Shown here: piece by piece, positions 11,837 to 22,376 of the stretch
How the letters are laid out: the number at the start of each line of letters is the position of its first letter
Position numbering within the stretch: the first letter of the stretch is position 1
Assembly: GCA_004352715.1 (NCBI GenBank)
Contig: SCFE01000080.1
Coordinates: 567,511 to 621,751 of the forward strand
Reading direction: 5' to 3'
From: Hofstenia miamia
Lineage: Eukaryota; Xenacoelomorpha; Acoela
DNA length: 54,241 nucleotides
Position numbers and translations under genes: made by a program
The notes under the pieces: generated by a model
What the model was told of the DNA's origin: nothing
Databases searched by the model: none
Seen by the model: only the letters and a program-made list of their open reading frames with translations

Positions 11837-12357
11837 GGGCAATGAAATGTTGTGGTGCAGTCACTAGATTTCCTGCAGTCATTAGAATTTCCACAACGTA
11901 GGTAAAAAGGATTATTATTATTATTATTATTACATAAAAAGACATCGTCTGGACACATGCAACTTTGAAAGCATTGAGAAGTGGAGTTACAACTAGAATT
12001 TAACAGGCTGCATTTATTGTTTTTACATACAAGTCCATCACAGATCGCAGTGTTGCAGAATTCTTCATCTCCTCCTTCAGGGCAATCCAAATATGTATTG
12101 CAAACTAAGTGCTTTGCAATGCAAATAGAAGGATAACCAGGACATTTAATATTTGAATGTGATGAGCACTTATGTGAAAACTCGTCGTCTCCATTCTTAC
12201 AATCTATAATGCCATCATTTATTCGTGAATAGGAAACACATCGCAAGTTTGCTTCATCTGTTACCCTGCACTTATACGAGTTTTTGCATTCATCGCAATC
12301 GAAACAGGCATTGGTAAGATTAATAATAAAATATTAAATTAAAATATTAGATAACAT
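11837..12357 (-). CDS. First exon of a secreted LDL-receptor class A repeat protein (possible pseudogene)
   Basis: Two LDLa-type modules read on the minus strand: C-K-N-S-Y-K-C...RINDGIIDCKNGDDE near 12170-12275 (it lacks the cysteine normally just before D-G) and KCPGYPSICIAKHLVCNTYLDCPEGGDEEFC near 12065-12155, canonical Ca-binding spacing. A Cys-rich tail follows, with a poly-Asn run from an ATT microsatellite (about 11910-11932), ending CTTTFHCP at a textbook donor GTAAGT (11836-11831, phase 2). An ATG at 12355-12357 would give a hydrophobic leader, but a TAA follows after seven codons (12334-12336), so this copy may be dead. Its relative is at 35545-35993. Such proteins are usually extracellular ligand-binding proteins. 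Confidence 0.7.
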
Positions 12358-12564
12358 TTACTAAAATTAATTTTTTTCATTGAGCTTTTATAAATGTTTA
12401 CACCAATCCAATTCCTATTTGCTAAGCCTTTCAAATTTGAGCAGACATCTACTAAATAACTATTCCTAGAAAAACTTTCTCTACCACGATTTAACTGAAA
12501 ATTCGAAATATTTTTTGGTATGGGCACATAAAAAACTTACAATCTGAACCAAATGTAAGATCTA

Positions 12565-12790
12565 TTTGGGTCGACCTGCAGGTTGGATCGGATCAAGGTT
12601 CTTGTTCAACCTGCAATGTATGTTAAAAAATGTTTCTCCTAAACAATTTTATCATCTTACTTTAGAAGTATTTATTGAGATCTTGTAGCAACTTCTGTAT
12701 TCGTTTACTCAGCCAGTTGTCACCTTATAGGGTGGGGGAACAATTCGGGTCAACCTGTATGTTAGGTCGGATTAGGTCAACAAAAAATAG
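12565..12790. repeat. Pair of degenerate direct repeats (about 38 bp), 180 bp apart
   Basis: GGGTCGACCTGCAGGTTGG...TCGGATCAAGGTT near 12569 and GGGTCAACCTGTATGTTAGG...TCGGATTAGGTC near 12748 align in the same orientation. Possibly remnants of a dispersed repeat; no TIR pair or target duplication found. Confidence 0.5.
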
Positions 12791-15659
12791 TGCAGATCAG
12801 TTTTTTACTGATTGGTTTCACCTATGACCTGAAGGTGTTGACTCCAACCACTTAATTCGATTAGTACACTTTATGATAGTTAAGATTTGTGTGCAATGAG
12901 TTGATAATTAATTCTAATAACGTGTCTAAGGGCAGTAATTTCAAATAAGAACCTAAAGTACTTGAAATTTTGTTATCTCGATTAAATGTAGTCAATAGAA
13001 TTGACCGTTTAACGTCCACAAGAAACTGAAAAGACCAATCAAATTATTTTATAACTATTTTGCCTCATTTTATCATGCTATCTAGTGGCAGATGTAAAGT
13101 GGAGTGCAGCTATTAGGATCATTTAGGAAACTAAGTAAAATAAGTTAAGAAAATCTAGCAAAGAAATTTCAAATTCGTAACGAATTTTCGAAATTCATTT
13201 GTAAATCGATTCCAAAGTTTTGAAAATTTTCGAAATATTTTAAGAATTTCTAGGTATGTTTCAAACATTTTAACTAATACAAACTTAACTATTTAATATA
13301 CTATAAAGCAGTTTTCACTATTATAGATTGCATTACAAAACCAAAAACTTGTTTCATTCTTCACCAATGATAGCAATGTTTAAAAAATGAAATTTAAATT
13401 GCAGGGCTATCAGCAATTACATATAGGGTCATGCTCAATTCATTAACGAACCAAATTTCTTCTATCACAAAGCTACACTCTAAAAATTAATGTATGTTAA
13501 CGTTCTCGTTGTTAGAACCTGATTAATTAACAATGATGCAATCATCATTGAGGTATTAACTAGGTATGAACCTGTTGGGATGGGGTCTACGAACCATTTT
13601 AATGCCACACCCACCCTAAAATTATCTCTTGTTAACGGTACCCACTCTTACACAAGTACATAATTTTCTTTGTCGCTATTAAACAATTAAAAACGTTCAA
13701 CAACATTTCAAGGGCACGGTAAGATATATTATATGTTAATTATTTTCAACTTTTTATTATAATTTATGTTTTTCAAAAATAGCCCTTAAACTGGACATTG
13801 CTTCTATAATGATACAATCGGCGCTGTCCACATTGTCAAATACATATTATGATGAAAGTTAGTGATAAAGAGATTATTCCTGTGTTTGAAATTCCAAAAA
13901 TATTAAAATTTTGAAATGGAAGATCCGAATTTTGGAGAAAAATTTCAAGTTCTACACATCCCTGGTGTTAATATTATAAAGCGGTCTAAAACCACTGGCA
14001 GGAACTATTTTGTTGTCTGTAGATGAAAGGCAGATGATTCTCTATCCAGTGTTGTTTTCAGATTTAGCTATCCTTAATATTTAGTAATTTATGTGAATTT
14101 AAAAAAATTATAGAAACAATCACAAATCTAAAAAATTTCTGACTTGCTTAGCATTGAAATTCACATTAGTCAAATAAAAAGCGTACCCGTACAGGCTCGT
14201 ACCGGAGTAGGCTAATACCGTACTACAGTGCAAAAGTTTGACAATATGCTTTGCCATAATAGTTTAAGACACTATTAGCCAAGTATCAAGTATTATCCCA
14301 AGCAGTAAGCCTTTGCAAATTCCTCAAGTGAAAGTGTTTTTAATCAAAGTAAGAAACAAAGCATATATAAGCAAAATGGTGTTCTTTATGTGACCTGGAC
14401 TTGCTTTAAGCGTTATTGCTAAAAGCCTATTCATACAACCGTTGAAAATTTGAAAAAAACTATTTAAAATGAAAAATATCAACTTCCTTTTTTCTACTAT
14501 GGATTAAACTGATTTAATAAAAGGTCAATGTTATCCTATTAGTAATAGATATCCTTCGAAAAGTTTTTCCAAACTTAACGATTGAAAAAATTTCGAAATT
14601 TTATTTTTTCAAAATATTCAGTTCATCTTTTTCTCATGTGACACCATGCTAACCTCTTGCAAAATATGAAAATTTATGCTTCTGATTTGATTTCTGCTTT
14701 AGCAAATAAATTATTTTATTGATTAAAAAGGCTTACCAATAAATACAAGTGTAATTGTCTCTTACTTTGCAACAGCTCATTGCTAATTAATTCTTAATTG
14801 CAAAGTAATTACATAATGATCTTCCTGGTAAAATAACCCATCCTAATTTTGAGGAGATGCTAAAGTTTTTTAAATCGATTTTCTCAAAAGCAAAAGCAAT
14901 TTATTGCCAATTTTCATTTTGTTTAGCTTTTTTTAAAGAACATATTTAGTTGAAATAACGTTGAAATTTTTCTTGGGCAGTGACACCAGCTTAAATTTTA
15001 AAGTTTTATAAGTTCTTGCAAATTCTAGTTTAATACTTGAAATGGAATTTTAAATTTAGAAAAAACATGTTGCATTTCATAGGATATCACTGGAACAATT
15101 ATGTTTGTAAAGGAACGACTTTCTCTTCAACAACTACAACAACTTTAAATTATAGAAACTGAAAAAATCCTTTCCCAAAATATCAAATAAATATATTTGT
15201 AATCAAAATGTCCAGCAAAATTATGCTGATGTTCATGACAGGGGGCGTGCTCACAGGGGTGCATTGAAATGACGTCTCCCTACTAATACATTTTTAAAAT
15301 TTTGGGTGACGTAGGGCCACGTTAATGTTATTTTACTTAGCATTATATAATTCGAAACACCAATAGCAAGAGATTGAAGCAATTGATATTTGGCCTACAT
15401 ATAGAACCTTTGAATAAGAATTTAACGGTATAATCAATTTGGCATTTTTCATCGAAAAAATTATTTCATTATTTTAGCAATAGGGAATTGGCAGATTGAT
15501 ATACTTAAATTTCCTTGCATGCATAAAATCTATTAAAAAGTTGTAAGACGTTATGATAAACCTTATAAGTTTTGTAAGAGCCTTAATAATGCCATTTCTA
15601 ACCTATTGCTAAATGCCATTGGGTGTCAACCAATGATATTGGAAATCATTTACTAGACA

Positions 15660-15790
15660 ATTTTTAAACTAATTCTAAAAGTTTTTCAAACCGTTTCTAA
15701 ATTTTAAAATGCTCATTCTAAACATTTTCTAAAAAGCTTCTAATCTATATCTAAGCATTTTCTAAACGATTTCTAAATATTTTCTTAAAC
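15660..15790. repeat. Irregular TTTCTAAA-motif repeat
   Basis: The octamer TTTCTAAA or close variants recurs about every 10-20 bp (for example 15697, 15727, 15757, 15769). Period is not constant. Confidence 0.5.
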
Positions 15791-16059
15791 TTCCTTAAAT
15801 TTTGAAAAAAAGTTATTTAATATACTATGCATTTCTTGTTTGTGTTAAAACCTAAGTAGATGACACTTGCTATGCATTTGGAAACTTACAAGTAGTGTTG
15901 AAAACATTAACAGAATATGTAAGATCATTTAAGGGTCATGTGTTTTGTAATATAAGTCTTACAAAGCAAACTGGAATACCTTAATTTGCATGACCACTTA
16001 TTCCTAATGTTGTAAGAATTTTTCATTTTATTTAAACGTATTTAACATCTTATTTTATA

Positions 16060-17300
16060 TTCTTAGATACCCATATTTAACTTGGAAGTGTCTATTACTT
16101 AAGTAGTTCATAATCAATTTTAAAAATCCCTTTGGAGAGTTTAGCACAATTAATTTAGTAAGTAGACGATCATGTGGTATGGTGTCGAATGCCTTACCTA
16201 AAATCGTATGTTTGCAACAAGACAACTGATGAATCCAATTGGTCTAATAGTTTAGTAATTTTTTCCAGCAATATCAAAAGTGCAACATATTTAATATCGA
16301 CTTTGTATATCCAAGAGGAAAAGCACGCTTTGGGTAAACTTATTAGTAACTCTGGCATCACTAACCGACGCTCCATATTTTGGATAAATCCTTGTGTTTT
16401 TTACTCCTAGCTTTTCAGCTATAAAATAATTTATCTTTTCAATTTATCACTGTAGTGCTTGCAAATATCAAGATTTTTGGCTTGCTTCTTCTTTTCCTTT
16501 CAATTTCTTTAAGTTTTGGTGTAATCTAAGTGGTTCTTGCTCAGTAATCTCAACTATAGTTTTAGGGATAACATTCATTGCGCTTGTCATGTTTTATAAA
16601 ATATTTCGACTTTGTCATCTATTGAATTTACACGATACATGTTCTCAAAGTTACATTTAGACAAGATCTCAAAGAAGGCGTTAATATTGCTTTCTCTTAA
16701 ATCCTAAACAAGATGAGATATCAGAACATAATTGAATGTTTGGTATAATACCAATCAGCTATAGAAGTATCAACAAGGATAAAATCCAACAGATTGCTAA
16801 AGTGTGTTGTCTCAGTGATTTTATTTACAACATTGAGTTGGTTTTGTAAATCTATTGAATGGTTCTTCACGAATTCATTATTAAGTTCAACACGGATGAT
16901 CAGTGAATAATTTCTGGTATAACACAAGAAATCATCTGTTTTTCTGCAAGAAAATCGAAAAACTTTTTACATACACTTACTTGCAGGTAAGCTATGCGGA
17001 ATAAATATGCATATGAATAGTATACGGAGATCAACAAGATCAATGGGAACAGCTTCTATTTCAGGAGGGTGACGCTTCACAATAACTGGACTTAATGCGC
17101 CAACCGCATTATTAGCCCAAACACAAACGCCACCAACTCTCCCACTATCTGATGGGAATTCTGAAACCCAATTGAGCAAAAAGATCATCACTTTAATTAC
17201 TATTTAACTATGTCTCACTTGCAGCTACAATATCACGCTTCTGGTACGAACATAGAGATTCAAGCAAGTCCATCTTCAAAAGAATTCATTGGCTATTGAA
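16060..17300 (-). pseudogene. LINE ORF2: APE endonuclease and truncated reverse transcriptase
   Basis: Endonuclease signs: KMDLLESLC, VAASET (the catalytic E of the ETW motif, with the W turned to a stop near 17210), GGVCVWANN, and NKITETTHFSNLLDFILVD near the C-end. The RT begins near 16380 and shows a KAFDTIPHDRLLTKL motif at about 16200-16160 (motif A). Frame changes at about 16960, 16720 and 16195. Truncated before the FADD box. Inactive. Confidence 0.72.
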
Positions 17301-17659
17301 GAATAAGAGTTTCGAATATTTCTTCTCTAGTCAAGCACAATTTTCATCAACTTCACTAAAATATAGCTTCATGTCTCGTATTTTTAAATTTTTTCTTTCA
17401 CAACCAGACTGGATCAGTTCCCATCTTTTTCTAAGTAGCGTTTTTTCAATCCCTTTTCACAAAGAGGTAAGTCTTTTGAAACAAATATGCGATATATTGT
17501 ATATTCCTTAAGTTTGTATGCAGAAGTAACAATTTTTCTTGCTCTGAAACTGACTTGAAAGTAATAACCATCGTTCTAGGTCCTCTTTTTGTACCAGGTT
17601 AACCCATTTTATGTTAGCAATTGATTAAGTACTAGATCTAAGAAATGTAAAAACATCAG

Positions 17660-18035
17660 TTACCTTATTCCAATCACTGCACTATCTTCGACTACTCCAT
17701 TTACTCTTACATTGAGCGCAGTTTCATCCTCCAGGCTTCCAACTGCAGTCGCAATCCTCTCGATTTCCTTTAGTGTACTACCAAGCTGTTCCGATTGGGA
17801 ATTTGTGTTGATTTGTGGCACTTTCCTCGCAGATCCAAGCCAAAACTCTAGTTTTCGTGTCACTTGATATCTTTCCCAAGGCATTGATCAATGTCTTGCT
17901 AAGACCAAGGCATGCATAGTGTAGAGTTACGTTATTACATAGCATGCATCTAATGTTATCATTCTCATTAAATTGTAGCAAGCACTTTAAACAAACACGA
18001 ACGGTCATGTTTATATTATGTATTTTTTTTACCAC
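17660..18035 (-). pseudogene. LINE ORF1 with PHD-like zinc finger
   Basis: CLKC-x8-12-CMLC...LHYACLGL...WICEES matches a PHD-type Cys4-His-Cys3 pattern at the N-terminus. After a frameshift a hydrophilic segment with coiled-coil propensity follows (LGSTLKEIERIATAVGSLED). PHD-like fingers at the start of ORF1 are known in several LINE clades, where ORF1 binds RNA. A cellular PHD gene is less likely because the LINE endonuclease follows directly on the same strand. Confidence 0.6.
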
Positions 18036-18040
18036 AATAT

Positions 18041-18924
18041 GATTGAAATGGTATGGATAATTCGGTGTTAGTAGGCGTTAAAATTTAACAATGCCAACTG
18101 TATATTACAAACGTTATGTTGATGATATTATTTTGTGTTTGATGGAAGGCCAAGATCATGCAATCAATGTTTATTTCTTATATTAATTCGCAACTAAGTG
18201 AAATTCAATTAACTTGTAAATATGAATAAAAAAGATTCGTTGCATTTCTTAGATGCAATATTGAAGGAAACAATAATGAGATTTAAAATATTTGCTTTTA
18301 GAAAGCAGATAAGTCTTCTAATTGGTATGTATAGGATAAGACAGATGCAATGGCTTAGCACATATGTATTTCTACAGGGGCGTGCGCAGGACTTTCTGAC
18401 GGGGGGAGACATCATCATCATCCAGCATGTCGACCCCCTGCGTACGCCACTGTATGTGTACCTTAATTCAATTTGAATAAACTATAATTGACCACACTAA
18501 TTTGCAACACGATTATAATAATAATCTACAGTGCAGTGCTGTATGCTTTCCAATTACATACGAAAAATGAATGAATCAATGTACCTGTAGTTCACAGTAT
18601 AGATTCTGACTCATGTTCTTGGATTTCTAAGTGCATGGCATAACATATTTATGGCAAATTATCAAAATTATTTCTGTGCATTTTATTTCAATATTGGTAA
18701 TATGCTCTGAAATTTGGTCTCCTTTATATACTTTCTTAGCATTTCTGTTTCAGTAGCTGGCTTAGTTACAATCCTATATTCCATAATTAATTGGAATGTT
18801 GTTTTGAAGACAAAAATATCATCTGAAAAGTTTACTAAATCACAGTAGCCTGCAACTACAATATGCATAGTTCTTGTAGCTGAATTTTTTATTTGTTCTT
18901 TACTAAACTGCTGAGCTGGAACTG
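18041..18924. other. AT-rich DNA with one micro-transposon, no gene
   Basis: Only the TIR element at 18375-18452 is recognisable. Confidence 0.6.
18375..18452. mobile_element. 78-bp palindromic micro-MITE with TA target duplication
   Basis: The left end CAGGGGCGTGCGCAGG and the reverse complement of the right end CAGTGGCGTACGCAGG are inverted. TA flanks both sides (18373-18374, 18453-18454). The interior is too short for a gene. CAGTGGCGTA-type ends occur on many animal DNA transposons. Confidence 0.75.
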
Positions 18925-19142
18925 TTGTATTCTAGTATTATTGTCAACTTTATTAATTATGGACTTGAAGCGTATGCAGCAGAGAACAAGATAAATTTGG
19001 ACTACATTGATAGAATACAAAAGAAAGCTATTCGATTCGGAATCATACAATCGTTTACATCAATACATGATTTAATAAAAAAAAAATGAATAATTATTCA
19101 GCAAGATCCAATCAAATTCGACACACCCCCTTCGACACATCC
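18925..19142 (+). pseudogene. LINE reverse transcriptase C-terminal fragment
   Basis: Plus-strand reading INYGLEAYAAENKINLDY then IDRIQKKAIRFG is the post-RT segment of CR1/Jockey-type ORF2 (YG..IWG... IQKKAIR). It runs into the gap at 19143, so its true end is unknown. Confidence 0.7.
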
Positions 19143-20142
19143 NNNNNNNNNNNNNNNNNNNNNNNNNNNNNNNNNNNNNNNNNNNNNNNNNNNNNNNNNN
19201 NNNNNNNNNNNNNNNNNNNNNNNNNNNNNNNNNNNNNNNNNNNNNNNNNNNNNNNNNNNNNNNNNNNNNNNNNNNNNNNNNNNNNNNNNNNNNNNNNNNN
19301 NNNNNNNNNNNNNNNNNNNNNNNNNNNNNNNNNNNNNNNNNNNNNNNNNNNNNNNNNNNNNNNNNNNNNNNNNNNNNNNNNNNNNNNNNNNNNNNNNNNN
19401 NNNNNNNNNNNNNNNNNNNNNNNNNNNNNNNNNNNNNNNNNNNNNNNNNNNNNNNNNNNNNNNNNNNNNNNNNNNNNNNNNNNNNNNNNNNNNNNNNNNN
19501 NNNNNNNNNNNNNNNNNNNNNNNNNNNNNNNNNNNNNNNNNNNNNNNNNNNNNNNNNNNNNNNNNNNNNNNNNNNNNNNNNNNNNNNNNNNNNNNNNNNN
19601 NNNNNNNNNNNNNNNNNNNNNNNNNNNNNNNNNNNNNNNNNNNNNNNNNNNNNNNNNNNNNNNNNNNNNNNNNNNNNNNNNNNNNNNNNNNNNNNNNNNN
19701 NNNNNNNNNNNNNNNNNNNNNNNNNNNNNNNNNNNNNNNNNNNNNNNNNNNNNNNNNNNNNNNNNNNNNNNNNNNNNNNNNNNNNNNNNNNNNNNNNNNN
19801 NNNNNNNNNNNNNNNNNNNNNNNNNNNNNNNNNNNNNNNNNNNNNNNNNNNNNNNNNNNNNNNNNNNNNNNNNNNNNNNNNNNNNNNNNNNNNNNNNNNN
19901 NNNNNNNNNNNNNNNNNNNNNNNNNNNNNNNNNNNNNNNNNNNNNNNNNNNNNNNNNNNNNNNNNNNNNNNNNNNNNNNNNNNNNNNNNNNNNNNNNNNN
20001 NNNNNNNNNNNNNNNNNNNNNNNNNNNNNNNNNNNNNNNNNNNNNNNNNNNNNNNNNNNNNNNNNNNNNNNNNNNNNNNNNNNNNNNNNNNNNNNNNNNN
20101 NNNNNNNNNNNNNNNNNNNNNNNNNNNNNNNNNNNNNNNNNN
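19143..20142. other. Assembly gap (1000 N)
   Basis: Probably holds most of mariner copy 1. That copy lacks its first 974 bp compared with the complete copy at 22377-23645. Confidence 0.99.
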
Positions 20143-20437
20143 ATCTTGGAGAACAAAGTCTCAGCTACACACCACACCAGTTTGGACGCTTTGAAAAAGA
20201 AATTGAGGAAGGAATGGGATAAAATACCCCAAAAAGTTATTCGTGACTCATGTGAAGCATTCTCCAAACGTTTGCAGAAAGTTGTGGATGCCAATGGCGG
20301 TTATATTGAATAAATATTGGATATTTTCGTTGACATATTATTACTTTATACATTTCTATTAGTGTAATTACAAAGTTTTCATTTTTCTATTAAAATATAA
20401 GCTAAAAACTTTGTAACGGTTATTATTGAACACCCTG
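20143..20437 (+). mobile_element. 3' end of a DD37D mariner-family element (copy 1)
   Basis: These 295 bp match the last 295 bp of the complete minus-strand element (22671 down to 22377) with a single visible difference: ACA instead of AAA in the codon after S-A. They contain the C-terminal transposase from ILENKVSA to GGYIE and its TAA, the 3' UTR and the right TIR ending CACCCTG followed by TA (20438-20439). The 5' part falls in the preceding gap. Confidence 0.92.
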
Positions 20438-20439
20438 TA

Positions 20440-21234
20440 GTTTATCACTAACGTTAAATTTCTGAATTCTATCGTCTAAACGCTGCTTTTCTTTTGCAAA
20501 ACGATTAGAAATCGAGGGCACACAATCACTATGGCGAGATATGGGTGTCTAAATTATTATGCATAAAAATTTACTTTTTGATCAATGGTAAATATAAAGT
20601 TTTAAGTCAAATATTTATCTTAACCTAAAGTTACTTAAACTAGGTAAACAAATTAAAATATAAAATTTAACAATGACTATCAAAAGTAGGTTTTATGAAA
20701 CCTTTTAAAATATGGCATAAGGCATATGAACAAACCTATTCAAACTTATTCAAATAAGTGAACTACCAAAATGTAAATCATCAACATACGTTTGTTCAGT
20801 GAATTATAATATATTTCATTTTACATAATCACTTAGAATGAAACCAATTAATTCCAATTAATTGATTGGCGAAGCTGCCATGGTCTAGACCCTACACAAG
20901 CCCGTTCCTCTCAGGGGCTTAGATAATCCCGTGATGTTCGTTGTATGCATTTGATGACTGCTAGCTTTTCCTGCTTTGGCAGTAAGTGCCACGTAAATTC
21001 TCATACTTCCACAATATACAGTTACATCACAACTTTAGACGCTACGTATTCTTGATCTTTATTTACTAATGCTGTTAAGTCACGCTAACTATGGTATAAA
21101 TTTTGGTGTATGGAATCTCTTTGCCTACTCAATAGTAGATACTACGCCTTCAAGCTGCTATAACTCTTGTCTATTCTATTTACTCTATGGTTACGCTAAC
21201 CCCGATGAAGCTAATATATATATATATATATATA
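20440..21234. other. No gene recognised
   Basis: AT-rich DNA with a more GC-balanced block near 20870-21000 (GAAGCTGCCATGGTCTAG...) that could be part of a dispersed repeat, though I find no Pol III boxes. Ends in (AT)n at about 21213-21234. Confidence 0.5.
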
Positions 21235-22234
21235 NNNNNNNNNNNNNNNNNNNNNNNNNNNNNNNNNNNNNNNNNNNNNNNNNNNNNNNNNNNNNNNNNN
21301 NNNNNNNNNNNNNNNNNNNNNNNNNNNNNNNNNNNNNNNNNNNNNNNNNNNNNNNNNNNNNNNNNNNNNNNNNNNNNNNNNNNNNNNNNNNNNNNNNNNN
21401 NNNNNNNNNNNNNNNNNNNNNNNNNNNNNNNNNNNNNNNNNNNNNNNNNNNNNNNNNNNNNNNNNNNNNNNNNNNNNNNNNNNNNNNNNNNNNNNNNNNN
21501 NNNNNNNNNNNNNNNNNNNNNNNNNNNNNNNNNNNNNNNNNNNNNNNNNNNNNNNNNNNNNNNNNNNNNNNNNNNNNNNNNNNNNNNNNNNNNNNNNNNN
21601 NNNNNNNNNNNNNNNNNNNNNNNNNNNNNNNNNNNNNNNNNNNNNNNNNNNNNNNNNNNNNNNNNNNNNNNNNNNNNNNNNNNNNNNNNNNNNNNNNNNN
21701 NNNNNNNNNNNNNNNNNNNNNNNNNNNNNNNNNNNNNNNNNNNNNNNNNNNNNNNNNNNNNNNNNNNNNNNNNNNNNNNNNNNNNNNNNNNNNNNNNNNN
21801 NNNNNNNNNNNNNNNNNNNNNNNNNNNNNNNNNNNNNNNNNNNNNNNNNNNNNNNNNNNNNNNNNNNNNNNNNNNNNNNNNNNNNNNNNNNNNNNNNNNN
21901 NNNNNNNNNNNNNNNNNNNNNNNNNNNNNNNNNNNNNNNNNNNNNNNNNNNNNNNNNNNNNNNNNNNNNNNNNNNNNNNNNNNNNNNNNNNNNNNNNNNN
22001 NNNNNNNNNNNNNNNNNNNNNNNNNNNNNNNNNNNNNNNNNNNNNNNNNNNNNNNNNNNNNNNNNNNNNNNNNNNNNNNNNNNNNNNNNNNNNNNNNNNN
22101 NNNNNNNNNNNNNNNNNNNNNNNNNNNNNNNNNNNNNNNNNNNNNNNNNNNNNNNNNNNNNNNNNNNNNNNNNNNNNNNNNNNNNNNNNNNNNNNNNNNN
22201 NNNNNNNNNNNNNNNNNNNNNNNNNNNNNNNNNN
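21235..22234. other. Assembly gap (1000 N) entered through (AT)n
   Basis: Lies between the two converging mariner copies. Left edge is (AT)n. Confidence 0.99.
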
Positions 22235-22374
22235 AGTCATGCTGCGTGCTTTTCGTTACAATCTGCCTACATTCGTAAAGATGGAAGTCGACAGGTACAT
22301 CCCATTTTTAGTACTAAAATAATAATGATTTTTTCAACAACATCTTTTTTAACAAGAGGGTGCAGAGTTGTAAC
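22235..22374. other. Short block between gap and mariner, possibly coding
   Basis: A plus-strand frame reads SHAACFSLQSAYIRKDG and beyond without stops for about 45 codons. It might be an upstream part of the P-like transposase interrupted by the mariner, but I cannot connect the frames. Confidence 0.25.
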
Positions 22375-22376
22375 TA

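Larger units (their letters stand above)
12358..16049. other. AT-rich DNA, no recognisable gene
   Basis: Apart from the repeats listed at 12565-12790 and 15660-15790, I see no coding sequence with family motifs on either strand. Confidence 0.6.
16050..18038 (-). mobile_element. CR1/Jockey-type LINE remnant (PHD-like ORF1, EN, RT), 3'-truncated
   Basis: Minus-strand order is ORF1 (18035-17660), APE endonuclease (about 17300-16721), linker, and start of RT (about 16380-16060), ending inside the RT palm at NYLSNRHFQVKYG. The 3' end is lost. Several frameshifts and stops are present. Confidence 0.75.

Noticed and set aside
17660-18035. Cellular PHD-finger gene
   Set aside because: It is followed directly by LINE endonuclease and RT on the same strand, and PHD-like fingers are known in LINE ORF1.
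20870-21000. GC-balanced block that might be a tRNA-derived SINE
   Set aside because: No A-box/B-box pair in proper spacing on either strand.
19086-22322. Long open frames of 340-420 codons spanning 19086-20294 and 21069-22322
   Set aside because: They are open only because they cross 1000-N gaps; the real bases at their edges belong to LINE, mariner and (AT)n sequence.
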